Shown here piece after piece: positions 34,002 through 42,292 of a stretch of 64,000 bases of DNA. Source of the DNA: Candidatus Thorarchaeota archaeon (lineage in GTDB: Archaea; Asgardarchaeota; Thorarchaeia; Thorarchaeales; Thorarchaeaceae). The first letter of the stretch is position 1, and the number at the start of each line of letters is the position of its first letter. The stretch lies in NCBI GenBank assembly GCA_003345555.1, contig PRDJ01000010.1, positions 42,513-106,512 of the forward strand. The letters are read 5' to 3'. The position numbers were made by a program, and so were the translations under genes. The notes below the pieces were generated by a model. It ran no database searches. It was not told the DNA's origin and was given only the letters and a program-made list of their open reading frames with translations.

Positions 34002-34124
34002 GCGTCTGTAGTCTAGTCACATTAGCTTGAAGACAACCCAACAGGCGGCTAATGAGAGACTAAGGGGCTATGATTGAGCCCTTCCAAGGCTCGGGCCCGG
34101 GTTCGATTCCCGGCAGACGCACCA
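34002..34124 (+). tRNA. tRNA-Gly(TCC) with a non-canonical D-loop intron
   Basis: The acceptor GCGTCTG/CAGACGC, anticodon stem GAGCC/GGCTC with loop CTTCCAA (anticodon TCC), T-arm CCGGG/CCCGG and encoded CCA are all intact. Between D-stem GTCT (34011-34014) and TGAT (34071-34074) there are 56 bases instead of about 9, so about 47 bases are inserted in the D-loop. The insertion folds on CATTAGC/GCTAATG. Exact splice sites are ambiguous because short repeats flank it. A homologous insertion occurs in tRNA-Gly(GCC) at 37486. Confidence 0.9.
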
Positions 34125-34202
34125 CCACCATGATATCATCCACTTCGGACTAGTTCTCAGAGTCTCTCGATGCTCTGGGCTCGGTCACGATGAGGTGCTG
34201 AA

Positions 34203-36236
34203 ATGAAGTCCCTGAAACACAACGGTATTTACGTCATTCACCCCCCAGAAACCCATGGTCTCGCGATTCGTGCTCGTGGCAGAGAGCTGACCTTGAATGC
34301 GCTTCAAGAAGAGATGGCGGTAGCTTGGGTGAAGAAGCTCGGCACGCCTTACGTCGATGACCCTGTTTTCGCGAAGAACTTCCTCGCAGACTTCAGCAAG
34401 GAACTGGGTATCAAGCCTCCACTGAAGCTTGAAGAAGTCGATTTCACTCCCGTCCTGCGATTCGTCGAGAAGGATCGCCAACGAAAAAAGAACATGACGA
34501 AAGAAGAGAAGAAGGCAGACCTAGAGCGTAGGAAAGCAGAGCGAGACCGGATGAAACAGCTCTACGGCTATGCTACAGTCGATGGCGAAGCCATGGAGCT
34601 CGCGAACTACATGACAGAGCCCTCCGGCATATTTATGGGGCGAGGACAGCACCCCCTCAGAGGTCGCTGGAAGCACGGTGCTCTCGAAAAAGACATCATC
34701 CTGAACCTTGACCGGAGCGCACCGAGACCGAAGGGCGATTGGGGCGAGATTACTTGGGCGCCCGATTGTATGTGGATTGCGAGGTGGACTGACAAGCTTA
34801 CAGGCAATGGAAAGTACATCTGGCTTCACGATTCGACCCCGATAAAGCAGGAACGAGAAGAGGCGAAATTCGACAAGGCCCTCAAGATGGAAGCCAAAAG
34901 AGAAGAAATCCGTGCTCACATAATGGATGGTCTCCACTCCAATGATCCGAAGCGCAGAGAAGTCGCTGCTGCATGTTATCTGATTGACAGGCTAAGCCTG
35001 CGAGTCGGGGATGAAAAAGACCCTGACGAAGCCGACACCGTCGGTGCCACTACGCTGAGAGCAGAGCACTTGGCATTCAAGAAAGACTCTGTCCAGTTCG
35101 ACTTCTTGGGCAAAGATAGTGTTCCTTGGCACAAGGAGCTGGAGATGCCTGTGGATGTCTACACAGTTTTCAAAGAGCTTCATGATAGAGCGGTTGAAAG
35201 AGTAGATTCCTTCAAAGCCCGTGGGAGCAGCAAGACTGGCGGAGACCCAAAGAAGGCAGCTCAGGTATTTTCGCGTGTGCGTAGCACTGATGTTAACAAG
35301 TTCCTTGGCGAGATAGACCCGGACTTGACAGCCAAGGTATTCCGAACACTTCGTGCTACCGTTACGATTCGGGATGAGCTTGGCAATAGTGGCATCAGAC
35401 GCAGCGACATGGACTTCATCAAGCGGACAGCATTCAAGAGGGCAAACCTTGAGGTTGCTCGGGTAATGAACCATACGAAGCAGGCCCCGAAGGGCTGGGC
35501 TGCGACAGCGAAACGCTACGAATCAAGGATCAAGGCCGCCGAAGAACGAGTTGCCAAAGCAAAGAAGCAGCTTGACGAGAAGAAACGCCGGCTTGCTGAT
35601 GTGAAAAGAAAGCAGGCACCGGGACTTGCGAGAGCTGAGGAGCTTGTCACGAGACAGAAACAACTGGTCGAGAAATACAAAGACTCTGTCTCTCGGTGGA
35701 GAGAGCGGCGCGACAAGGCAAAGGTTGCTTGGGACAACGCTCGAGACGATAGACAACGTACAAGAGTGAGTAACCGAAAGCGAAAGAGAACCAAGAAGGA
35801 GCGACTTGAGGAAGTGGGAGACCGGGTGGACAATCTGAAGCTCAGGCTGGACAAAGCCGAAGAAGGTCTCGTGAAGGCACGTGAACGCTACGAGAAGAGC
35901 AAGGCTGCCCTAGAGAAGAAGGTGGCTGCGCTTGCTTCATCCAAGCAGAAGTCGGCGGAGCAGATTGGCCGAGTCGAGAAGATCGTGAACACCATCAAGG
36001 AGCGAGTCAAGAGGGCTGATGCTGCAAGACAGAAACTGCAGGATGACTACCATATCGCAAAGGACACACGGACATGGAACTTGGGTACGTCCCTCAAATC
36101 CTACATCCATCCTCGAGTAGTGTATGACTGGTGCAGAAAGGTGGATATGGACTGGCGGTCTGTCTATTCAAAGACGCTCCAAAGGAAGTTCACTTGGGTA
36201 GAGCAGCCTCGCTCTGCATCACCCCTGGGGCAATGA
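34203..36236 (+). CDS. top1B: Eukaryote-like type IB DNA topoisomerase
   Basis: A 677-residue enzyme that relaxes both positive and negative supercoils by transient single-strand cleavage through a 3'-phosphotyrosine. All catalytic residues of the human enzyme have counterparts: Arg in SLRVGDEKD, Lys in FLGKDSVPWH, Arg in FRTLRAT, His in VMNHTKQ and Tyr634 in LKSYIHPRVVYDW. The N-terminal core domain is present, and a long Lys/Arg/Glu coiled coil (about 445-600) forms the linker. Type IB enzymes are restricted among archaea to a few lineages. It starts at ATG 34203 after GAGG and is flanked by two tRNA-Gly genes. Confidence 0.95.
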   Translation: MKSLKHNGIYVIHPPETHGLAIRARGRELTLNALQEEMAVAWVKKLGTPYVDDPVFAKNFLADFSKELGIKPPLKLEEVDFTPVLRFVEKDRQRKKNMTKEEKKADLERRKAERDRMKQLYGYATVDGEAMELANYMTEPSGIFMGRGQHPLRGRWKHGALEKDIILNLDRSAPRPKGDWGEITWAPDCMWIARWTDKLTGNGKYIWLHDSTPIKQEREEAKFDKALKMEAKREEIRAHIMDGLHSNDPKRREVAAACYLIDRLSLRVGDEKDPDEADTVGATTLRAEHLAFKKDSVQFDFLGKDSVPWHKELEMPVDVYTVFKELHDRAVERVDSFKARGSSKTGGDPKKAAQVFSRVRSTDVNKFLGEIDPDLTAKVFRTLRATVTIRDELGNSGIRRSDMDFIKRTAFKRANLEVARVMNHTKQAPKGWAATAKRYESRIKAAEERVAKAKKQLDEKKRRLADVKRKQAPGLARAEELVTRQKQLVEKYKDSVSRWRERRDKAKVAWDNARDDRQRTRVSNRKRKRTKKERLEEVGDRVDNLKLRLDKAEEGLVKARERYEKSKAALEKKVAALASSKQKSAEQIGRVEKIVNTIKERVKRADAARQKLQDDYHIAKDTRTWNLGTSLKSYIHPRVVYDWCRKVDMDWRSVYSKTLQRKFTWVEQPRSASPLGQ

Positions 36237-36403
36237 TGGGCTGGCTCATGTCCGGAATCCGGCTGGCTTGTTGGTCTTGCTGTCTCCTGAACGAAGCCCA
36301 TACTGAGAATCTGGAAGCTTCATTACGGTCCGACTCCACGTATAACTGACAGAGTCTGTACTGTCTAGTCTTTATTATGGCTCTGGCTGTGAGAGTCTGT
36401 ATC

Positions 36404-36556
36404 ATGCTGAAAGAAGAATGCCCGTATTGCGGAGGCAGACTCATAGAGAAGCACGAGGAAACTAAGGTCGAAAATGGCAAAACAGTTGTCTTCGTGCACT
36501 TCCGCTGTGTGAAATGCGGAAAATGGACAAGGCGGGAACGGATACATCCACCTTGA
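36404..36556 (+). CDS. Small zinc-ribbon protein
   Basis: A 50-residue protein with CPYCGG near the N-terminus and CVKCGKW near the C-terminus, so one four-cysteine zinc ribbon with two beta strands between. A TATA-like CTTTATTATGG lies about 30 bases upstream, favouring ATG 36404 over the in-frame ATG at 36377. Function unknown; such mini-ribbons often bind RNA or partner enzymes. Confidence 0.65.
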   Translation: MLKEECPYCGGRLIEKHEETKVENGKTVVFVHFRCVKCGKWTRRERIHPP

Positions 36557-36611
36557 CACTGGAAGAGGTCATCTGGCTCGGCTCTCCTGAGATACGAAAT
36601 GAGAAGCGGTG

Positions 36612-37316
36612 CTACAGCTTCACCTCTAGTGACTTTCCCGTGTTTCCCGCAAAGACTGAGAGTCTCGAACCAACACGAACCATTGCAATGCCGCCAAGGT
36701 AAGGCTCGCGGTCGGTCACGACAAGCGGCCTCCCGAGAAGAAATCTCTTGAGGGACATCAGGGAGAGATCGTGAGTGATGTGGATATGCATCACCGGGTC
36801 CGTTGTCGCTATGAGCCGCGATACAGTATCTGAGCACAGTCTTGACTGAAAACTGCCAAACGACTCTATGCCATTACCGAAGAGACCACTTGCCCACTTG
36901 TTGACGAACTCAGTGACATTCCTTCCATCGGGCTGGAGATTCTCCCATATCTTCTCCTCTGAATACTCTGGCGAGAACAGTGTGTCGAGAGATTCAATCC
37001 CGAGTACTCTCCCGCCTGCATCGTTGAATCCCTTCGCGATGAAGTCGGCAGTCTCTGAACACCTGGGCACGAAGCTCGTGAAGATATGAGCCGGTCTCTT
37101 TACCCTGAGCCGGCGTCCCATCTCAAACGAGGTCTTCCTACCAAGCTCTGTAAGCCCTCCTGAGAGCATCTCTGCATAGTCGGCGAGCGTGGTGCGATGC
37201 GAGTGCCTCACTACAAGAGCAATGGGTGTCCCTGGGTCCATGGAGTTGGTCCACTTGACCAAAGCTCTCGCACTAGATAACCAATCAATCGAGTCCCAGT
37301 CCATCGATTCTGACAA
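36612..37316 (-). CDS. Histidine phosphatase superfamily protein
   Basis: A 234-residue protein with the phosphoglycerate-mutase-like fold. The catalytic loop reads VVRHSHR (a variant of RHG, His as phospho-acceptor), an arginine lies in FVPRCSETADFI, and the second histidine is in HITHDLSLMSL. Substrate unknown; acid phosphatase, sugar phosphatase and signalling roles are all possible. The gene is convergent with the zinc-ribbon gene and lies between the two tRNA-Gly genes. Confidence 0.75.
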   Translation of the reverse strand: MSESMDWDSIDWLSSARALVKWTNSMDPGTPIALVVRHSHRTTLADYAEMLSGGLTELGRKTSFEMGRRLRVKRPAHIFTSFVPRCSETADFIAKGFNDAGGRVLGIESLDTLFSPEYSEEKIWENLQPDGRNVTEFVNKWASGLFGNGIESFGSFQSRLCSDTVSRLIATTDPVMHIHITHDLSLMSLKRFLLGRPLVVTDREPYLGGIAMVRVGSRLSVFAGNTGKSLEVKL

Positions 37317-37485
37317 GTTCGTTCACTGTCACCCTAGGAAGTCTCTCTGTTTGACTCACTAGTGTCTTTTCAGCCTTTCAGGGCTATCGAGCCAAACCAA
37401 TTCCTTTCAGACTTGAATAGAAGGATGGCGAAGACCGGCAGGTGACTCCCCGTTTGGTTCAGTCTACCGTGAAGAGAATGAGAAA

Positions 37486-37608
37486 TGGTGCGACCACCGG
37501 GACTCGAACCCGGGCCGGATCCGTGGCAGGGATCCATCATAGCCCCTTAGTCAATCGTTAGCTGCCAATTTGGCTGTCTTCATGCTAGCGATTCTAGACA
37601 ATGGTCGC
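37486..37608 (-). tRNA. tRNA-Gly(GCC) with a non-canonical D-loop intron
   Basis: The acceptor GCGACCA/TGGTCGC, anticodon stem GATCC/GGATC with loop CTGCCAC (anticodon GCC), T-arm CCGGG/CCCGG and encoded CCA are present. D-stem GTCT and TGAT are 56 bases apart, giving an insertion of about 47 bases, the same size as in tRNA-Gly(TCC). The two insertions share TGAAGACA, GCTAA and ACTAAGGGGCTA blocks at the same positions, so they are homologous. AATCG/CGATT pairs at the base of the insertion. Confidence 0.9.
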
Positions 37609-37631
37609 AGCAGTTCAGACCGCGGTCCAGT

Positions 37632-37643
37632 GCGTTAAAAAGC
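37632..37643 (-). promoter_or_regulatory. TATA box for tRNA-Gly(GCC)
   Basis: CTTTTTAACGC on the minus strand lies 25-35 bases before the tRNA 5' end at 37608. Confidence 0.6.
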
Positions 37644-37681
37644 TTGTCGAAGCACAACGCTCTCGGAGAAGAGGTTCGGCA

Positions 37682-38803
37682 GTGATAACCGAAGTTGATC
37701 AAGGTCCACAATCGGAAGGCCCACCCTTCGCGAAGGAGCGTGCCGAGTGGATCGAGATTGCAAAGGGCATCGGCGTCACATTTGTGATTCTTGTTCATTC
37801 CATGATTCCGGACATCAACCCGGTTACAACCCACCTCAGTAGTTTCACTATTCCCATCTTCTTCATGCTAACTGGACTGACATACGACAATGAGAAGCAC
37901 AGAAACCATCTTGGAGTGTTGGCCAAATTGCGAGCGCGTCAGCTTCTGATTCCGTACTTCTCATTGTACCTGATTATGATAGTGCTGTTCATTCCGTTGT
38001 CGTCGTATGTCGACACGTACTTGACACCGGACCAAGTCTTGTTCTGGCTCCTCTATGGGAACGGTCCCCCAAACTCCGCCAGTCATCTGTGGTTTCTTCC
38101 CGTGCTATACTTTGGACTGATGGCATTTGCCTTGGTTGACAAGATTACGTACCGTCTGTCGAGGGGCTTCAAGTGGGTCGCGCTGATAATCCTCATGCTA
38201 GCCGCAAATACGATTTGGTCAATCTTCCGCCCAGTCCTCATTCCCTGGCGATTCAGTTCAATCCTCATCGCTGCAGCATTTGTGCTCATCGGGAACGAGC
38301 TGCGCCAATCCAGGGGTCTGAAGGCTTTGGCAAGTCAGTCGGCTGCGAAGAACCTCGCTGGAATCTTGGCACTCACTGTCGCAGTTCTGACACTTTCTCA
38401 GCTCAATGGATTTACTGACATGGCCGTCGATAGCTATGGAGCGTGTGTCTGGCTGTATCTGGGTGCAGGAACAGCGGGCTGCCTTCTTGTGTTTCAGGTT
38501 TCGAGTCTGCTTCACAAATCCTCAGCACCAGGAAGGGGCCTTTTCGCTCTCGGCGGAGTATCCCAAGAGGCATACGAAGTTCATCCTGTGACCTTCTACT
38601 TGGTTCCGATAGTAGCGACGAACTTGGGGTTGTCGTTGACCTCAGACCCCACCGTTGGCAGTCTCTTGTGGCTAGTTCGGTTCTTGCTCGGTGTTATACT
38701 CTCATACGTGCTAGCTAGTCGTCTGATAAGAAAGAACAGCATTCTGTCGTTGATTTTCAGCGGAAGGTCTCGCAGTCAAGACTCTACAGTGCCGCAAAGA
38801 TGA
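37682..38803 (+). CDS. Acyltransferase-3 family membrane protein
   Basis: A protein of 373 residues with about ten membrane helices. WIEIAKGIGVTFVILVHSMIP is the family's first helix with its conserved histidine, and an SHLWFLPVLYFG segment follows at mid-length. Members O-acylate sugars, lipids or glycans at the membrane. The longer frame starts inside tRNA-Gly, so GTG 37682 with GAGG eight bases upstream is used. The neighbouring PRTase gene follows closely, but the two are not obviously related in function. Confidence 0.75.
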   Translation: MITEVDQGPQSEGPPFAKERAEWIEIAKGIGVTFVILVHSMIPDINPVTTHLSSFTIPIFFMLTGLTYDNEKHRNHLGVLAKLRARQLLIPYFSLYLIMIVLFIPLSSYVDTYLTPDQVLFWLLYGNGPPNSASHLWFLPVLYFGLMAFALVDKITYRLSRGFKWVALIILMLAANTIWSIFRPVLIPWRFSSILIAAAFVLIGNELRQSRGLKALASQSAAKNLAGILALTVAVLTLSQLNGFTDMAVDSYGACVWLYLGAGTAGCLLVFQVSSLLHKSSAPGRGLFALGGVSQEAYEVHPVTFYLVPIVATNLGLSLTSDPTVGSLLWLVRFLLGVILSYVLASRLIRKNSILSLIFSGRSRSQDSTVPQR

Positions 38804-38860
38804 GCGTTCTTGAGACTAGAGTTAAGAGATGACGGATTTCCCTTCTTTCGGGCGTCAATA

Positions 38861-39577
38861 ATGGCAGAGAGCAGGAATCTCCGCAGCCTGAAACGAGAGA
38901 TAATGCGAGAAATCTATGAGAACCGAATGTTGCTGACCGCGAGACGCGATCGTCCTGAAGGTTGGAAGCTGCTATCGGGTGTGTGGAGCCCGTTCTACAT
39001 TCAGCTTCGTGTTCTCAATTCCTTCCCGGCTACACTGAAGAAGGTCGCAGAGGCCATGTCTCTCATGCTAAAGAAGGAGGCTCCTCAGGTCAACAGACTT
39101 GTGGGCGTTGCATTCGCAGGAGTTCCTATAGCAACAGCTCTCTCCATAGTATCTGGCATTCCCGCGTGCCATACTCGAAAGTTCGTAGGCGTGACGACCG
39201 ATGAGGAGCTGCAGAAGGCGCTGACCCAATACGGTCAGCATTCGTTGCTCGAGGGCGAAGTCCAAGAAGGCGACAGGCTCTGCTTGGTTGACGACTTGGT
39301 CACCCAACTCGATGCCAAGCTGATGGCCCGCACCCAGGTCATGTCTGAACTTGAGAAACGTGGAACCAAGAATGTGAAATGCGATGATGTAGCAGTCCTT
39401 ATCGACAGACAGCAAGGTGCAGGTGATCGAGCCAAGGTCTCGGGTATACAGCTGCACACACTAATCAAGTTCATGGACGAGGGTCTGCCGTTGATAAAGG
39501 ATCTAATGCCGCCTGCAGACTACACTACAATCTCCGCATATCTTGCTGACCCGAGCAAATATCAGGGACATGTGTGA
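38861..39577 (+). CDS. Orotate phosphoribosyltransferase-like protein
   Basis: A 238-residue type I phosphoribosyltransferase. The PRPP-binding loop is LCLVDDLVTQLDAKL, GVAFAGVPIATALS forms the pyrophosphate loop, and HTRKFVGVTTDEELQ resembles the catalytic flexible loop region of PyrE. The N-terminal half (WSPFYIQLRVLNSFP) is as in archaeal OPRT-like proteins. A pyrimidine role is probable but not certain. ATG 38861 is favoured over TTG 38810. It overlaps the following gene by eight bases. Confidence 0.78.
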   Translation: MAESRNLRSLKREIMREIYENRMLLTARRDRPEGWKLLSGVWSPFYIQLRVLNSFPATLKKVAEAMSLMLKKEAPQVNRLVGVAFAGVPIATALSIVSGIPACHTRKFVGVTTDEELQKALTQYGQHSLLEGEVQEGDRLCLVDDLVTQLDAKLMARTQVMSELEKRGTKNVKCDDVAVLIDRQQGAGDRAKVSGIQLHTLIKFMDEGLPLIKDLMPPADYTTISAYLADPSKYQGHV

Positions 39578-40073
39578 ACTCAAGAAGGACGCAATTCAAG
39601 CGGATGCGTGGAGGCCTACTCAGACGAGCGAGAAAAAGAACCCCGTGGAGCGCATGTTGAACCTAGCGCTCGCTACGTCACTCAATCAGTATCAGTTCTA
39701 TCTGGACGCATCATCCACCGTGCAGACCGACGAAATGAAGGAACTGCTGCTTTTTCTGGCAAAGTCTGAAGAAGCAATCATAGACAAGGTCGAATCTATG
39801 ATGTTCACGGGAATAGTCGATGCAGTGGAAGAAGCGCGCACAATTGAAGTGGAGGAACCCGATGAGACCCCCTTCGACCTCATGCGAGCAGAAGTGGACC
39901 CTCGGTTGTTTGTGTGCAACAGAGCATTGAAGATTGCATTGAGCGCGTACACTTTCTATTTGTCAATAGCTGCGAGGGCACACTCTCCGGTGATTAGTCG
40001 TCTCTTCCAGTATCTTGTCTTTTCAAAGGCTGAGCAAATCAAGATGATTCGGTCCGTGTGCGAATCGTTCTGA
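39570..40073 (+). CDS. All-helical protein of unknown function, possibly ferritin-like
   Basis: A 167-residue protein with two related helix pairs, roughly residues 35-90 and 110-165. Both contain ALxxSLNQYxFYL or ALSAYTFYL segments followed by helix-rich acidic stretches, suggesting an internal duplication. This recalls rubrerythrin/ferritin-like bundles, but the metal-ligand pattern (ExxH repeats) is not evident. ATG 39570 overlaps the PRTase stop (ATGTGTGA), which suggests co-translation. Confidence 0.5.
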   Translation: MCELKKDAIQADAWRPTQTSEKKNPVERMLNLALATSLNQYQFYLDASSTVQTDEMKELLLFLAKSEEAIIDKVESMMFTGIVDAVEEARTIEVEEPDETPFDLMRAEVDPRLFVCNRALKIALSAYTFYLSIAARAHSPVISRLFQYLVFSKAEQIKMIRSVCESF

Positions 40074-40114
40074 AAGCCTACGTGCACCACCCGACATTCC
40101 CCTTGTTTGCTGTC

Positions 40115-40136
40115 TGTTGGAACACGTGTTCCAACA
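40115..40136. promoter_or_regulatory. 22-bp perfect palindrome, probable operator
   Basis: TGTTGGAACAC followed directly by its exact reverse complement GTGTTCCAACA. It lies 46 bases before a strong TATA box for the next gene and 41 bases after the previous stop. A loop-less palindrome fits a dimeric regulator site better than a terminator. Confidence 0.55.
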
Positions 40137-40181
40137 ACACCCCGTCTGCGGAGTCTCGAAAAGAAAGACTGAGGAAATAGA

Positions 40182-40189
40182 TTTATATT
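40182..40189 (+). promoter_or_regulatory. TATA box for the unknown gene at 40226
   Basis: TTTATATT in an AT-rich tract. Transcription would begin near 40212 and leave a short leader before ATG 40226, which also rules out the upstream in-frame start at 40193. Confidence 0.6.
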
Positions 40190-40225
40190 CATTTGTTTAT
40201 TAGTCATAATGTAGTGTGTAGAAAG

Positions 40226-40693
40226 ATGGCGAAGACGGCTAATGGCTCGAAAGGCTCCACTGGAAACGGTGGGGTCCGGGTATGGAAACCAGAGCACCGG
40301 GTTGACGTGGAGATGGACAGCGAGACCCCTGTTTTCATTCCCCCCATCCATCTTGGTAGCTATCAAGAGTTCAGGAGATTCGCGAAGGGAGCGGCACTCG
40401 TGGTCTACACGCCGGAGTACTTCCATACACCGTTCTTCGCAGACAAGAAGAAGCTGCGTAGGGTCACATTCAGTGCAGTCGGTGTCAAGATCAAGGGTGT
40501 TGCGTTGATGTTCAAGTATGTTCTTGACTACGACAACCTCCCGGACAAGTCTGGAACATGGGACGAGCAGGTAGCAGACACTGATCGAGCCATCAAGGAA
40601 CTTGTGGCACGGCTTGAATCCGAGTGCGATATCGTGTGTGGAGCCATCGAGACCGAGCCTTCGTTGGGTGAGGAGCTGTTCATCCGCCCCTAG
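40226..40693 (+). CDS. Conserved-looking protein of unknown function
   Basis: A 155-residue soluble protein, basic and Gly/Ser-rich at the N-terminus (residues 1-20) followed by an alpha/beta region (FRRFAKGAALVVYTPEYF, KKLRRVTFSAVGVKIKGVALMF). It ends with an amphipathic helix and short strand. I recognise no family. It has its own strong promoter and a 22-bp palindrome upstream, so it is probably expressed under specific control. Confidence 0.6.
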   Translation: MAKTANGSKGSTGNGGVRVWKPEHRVDVEMDSETPVFIPPIHLGSYQEFRRFAKGAALVVYTPEYFHTPFFADKKKLRRVTFSAVGVKIKGVALMFKYVLDYDNLPDKSGTWDEQVADTDRAIKELVARLESECDIVCGAIETEPSLGEELFIRP

Positions 40694-40806
40694 TAACAGC
40701 CGTTTTCTGTCTAGCTGTCTCTGAGATATTGCGCAGGAAGAGACGTGGCAGGCCACAGACCGACAACGATATGAGGTTTTGAGCCAACAAGTGTATGCGA
40801 TAGCTT

Positions 40807-41328
40807 GTGACAGAGACCGAGCCGGCGGAAGGCGTCGTGCAGAGGATACTCAGGCAATACTCAGACCGACCCAGAGGTTGGAGGGTTCTGAGTACCCCAC
40901 GGGGAGAAATGATGGTAATCGGGCCTGAGTCGGCTTTTCAGCTCAAGCTTATTCCGTTGAACCCGTTTGAGTTCACAGGAGCAGGTGTAGAGATATCAAA
41001 CCAAGGCGCCGCAGTTGATGAGCTGAAGTCCGCACCCGAATTTGGATTCAGAGCTTTAAGCGAGGATGATGTGAAGCGTCTGTTTGACGCATTGAGCAAC
41101 CCCGGTAACAGCCGCTTCTCGGTGGAATCGATCATCAAGAGGGCACCAATGAGTCTCGATGATATGGATCGGGCACACGGTGGTCACTTTTTGAGCGGTC
41201 CAATCTTGACGAGACCAGATCTCGGGTCGCTTGGTCCTGACATTCTGAAGACTCAGGTTTCTTTGGACAGAGCAGCAGACGACCTGTTCCGGAAACGCTA
41301 CCCCCACCGGGCCGGAATGTTCGTGTAG
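40807..41328 (+). CDS. Protein of unknown function
   Basis: A 173-residue soluble protein from GTG 40807. It starts with an acidic stretch, then has beta strands (RGWRVLSTPRGEMMVIGPE, FQLKLIPLNPFEFTG) and a helix-rich C-terminal half with FRALSEDDVKRLFDAL. No recognised domain, membrane segment or cysteine motif. It is followed by a convergent tRNA-Val and preceded by another orphan gene in the same direction. Confidence 0.55.
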   Translation: MTETEPAEGVVQRILRQYSDRPRGWRVLSTPRGEMMVIGPESAFQLKLIPLNPFEFTGAGVEISNQGAAVDELKSAPEFGFRALSEDDVKRLFDALSNPGNSRFSVESIIKRAPMSLDDMDRAHGGHFLSGPILTRPDLGSLGPDILKTQVSLDRAADDLFRKRYPHRAGMFV

Positions 41329-41384
41329 GGTCTGGCCTTAGTCGACGGTTGTAGGATAGCAGAATCTACTAGCCATATGGGATT

Positions 41385-41461
41385 TGGTGGGTCGGACGAG
41401 ACTCGAACTCGTGACCACTGCACTGTCAATGCAGTATCATAGCCGCCTAGACTACCGACCC
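41385..41461 (-). tRNA. tRNA-Val(GAC)
   Basis: A 77-base tRNA with encoded CCA: acceptor GGGTCGG/CCGACCC, anticodon stem CTGCA/TGCAG, loop TTGACAG (anticodon GAC), T-loop TTCGAGT. No intron. The D-arm closely matches those of the two tRNA-Gly genes and serves as a reference for the intronless D-loop (AGGCGGCTA). Confidence 0.95.
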
Positions 41462-41485
41462 GTTCCTGTGTCGGACGACTGCAGT

Positions 41486-41497
41486 CGATTAAAAACG
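41486..41497 (-). promoter_or_regulatory. TATA box for tRNA-Val(GAC)
   Basis: CGTTTTTAATCG on the minus strand, 25-36 bases before the tRNA 5' end. Confidence 0.6.
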
Positions 41498-41572
41498 TTA
41501 CGACATTGGATGCCTTTCTTTGACTTATGACTCAGTCTCAACGAGAGAACGGTCCTGTGATAATCGGTGATT

Positions 41573-42037
41573 TCAATGCCCGCTGCTCCCGAAACCCTTC
41601 TCTCCTCTCTCTGAAGGGGTAAGGGCTTCTGATTTCACCAGCTGCACGTCTGCCACGTGCCTGACGGCGAGCTGACAAATCCTCATTCCTTTTGTAATTC
41701 TGAACGTATCCGAACCGAGGTTCACCATTATTGACTTCACTTCGCCACGAAATCCGCTGTCGATGGTACCCGGAGCATTTAGAACAGTGACACCATATTG
41801 TAGAGCGAGTCCGCTTCTCGGTCTGATTTGTCCTTCATATCCTCGTGGTATTTCCACTGATATTCCAGTTGGCACCGCGATACGCTGTCCTGGTTGAAGG
41901 TCAATATCGATAGTAGAATAGAGATCGAAAGCCACGTCGCCTTCGTTAGCAAGAGATGGCATCTTGGCATCTGGAATCAGTAGCTTCACGCGTACTATCA
42001 CGGCTTCTTCTTTCACAGATGAGTTGTTCTTCATCAA
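41573..42037 (-). CDS. dut: dUTP diphosphatase (dUTPase)
   Basis: A trimeric-type dUTPase of 154 residues that hydrolyses dUTP to dUMP and keeps uracil out of DNA. The five motifs are present: ANEGDVAFDLYS, IRPRSGLALQYG, NAPGTIDSGFRGEV, the RICQLAV region, and the C-terminal P-loop-like ERGEKGFGSSGH. It starts at the first of two adjacent ATGs. A tRNA-Phe gene lies directly upstream on the same strand. Confidence 0.95.
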   Translation of the reverse strand: MMKNNSSVKEEAVIVRVKLLIPDAKMPSLANEGDVAFDLYSTIDIDLQPGQRIAVPTGISVEIPRGYEGQIRPRSGLALQYGVTVLNAPGTIDSGFRGEVKSIMVNLGSDTFRITKGMRICQLAVRHVADVQLVKSEALTPSERGEKGFGSSGH

Positions 42038-42070
42038 GAACTACTGGAACGAGCTGAATGAAAAAGGAGC

Positions 42071-42146
42071 TGGTGCAGACGGCCGGATTTGAACCAGCGA
42101 CAGCAGGATCTTCAGTCCTGCGCTCTCCCAACTAAGCTACGTCTGC
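42071..42146 (-). tRNA. tRNA-Phe(GAA)
   Basis: A 76-base tRNA with encoded CCA. Acceptor GCAGACG/CGTCTGC, anticodon stem CAGGA/TCCTG with loop CTGAAGA (anticodon GAA), T-arm GCTGG/CCGGC with one G-T pair. No intron. A TATA-like GTTTATATC near 42219-42230 could serve it with a longer leader. Confidence 0.95.
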
Positions 42147-42292
42147 ACTCGCTCTTCGTAGTGTATCGTACACCACGAGTCGGGAGTAACCGGCAAATCG
42201 TCTTTCCTCTGGTTTTTCGATATAAACATAGTGCAAGTCAGTCATAGGATTACACAACGGACAGCGGCAGTAGGGACTCTGCTGAAGTTGCT

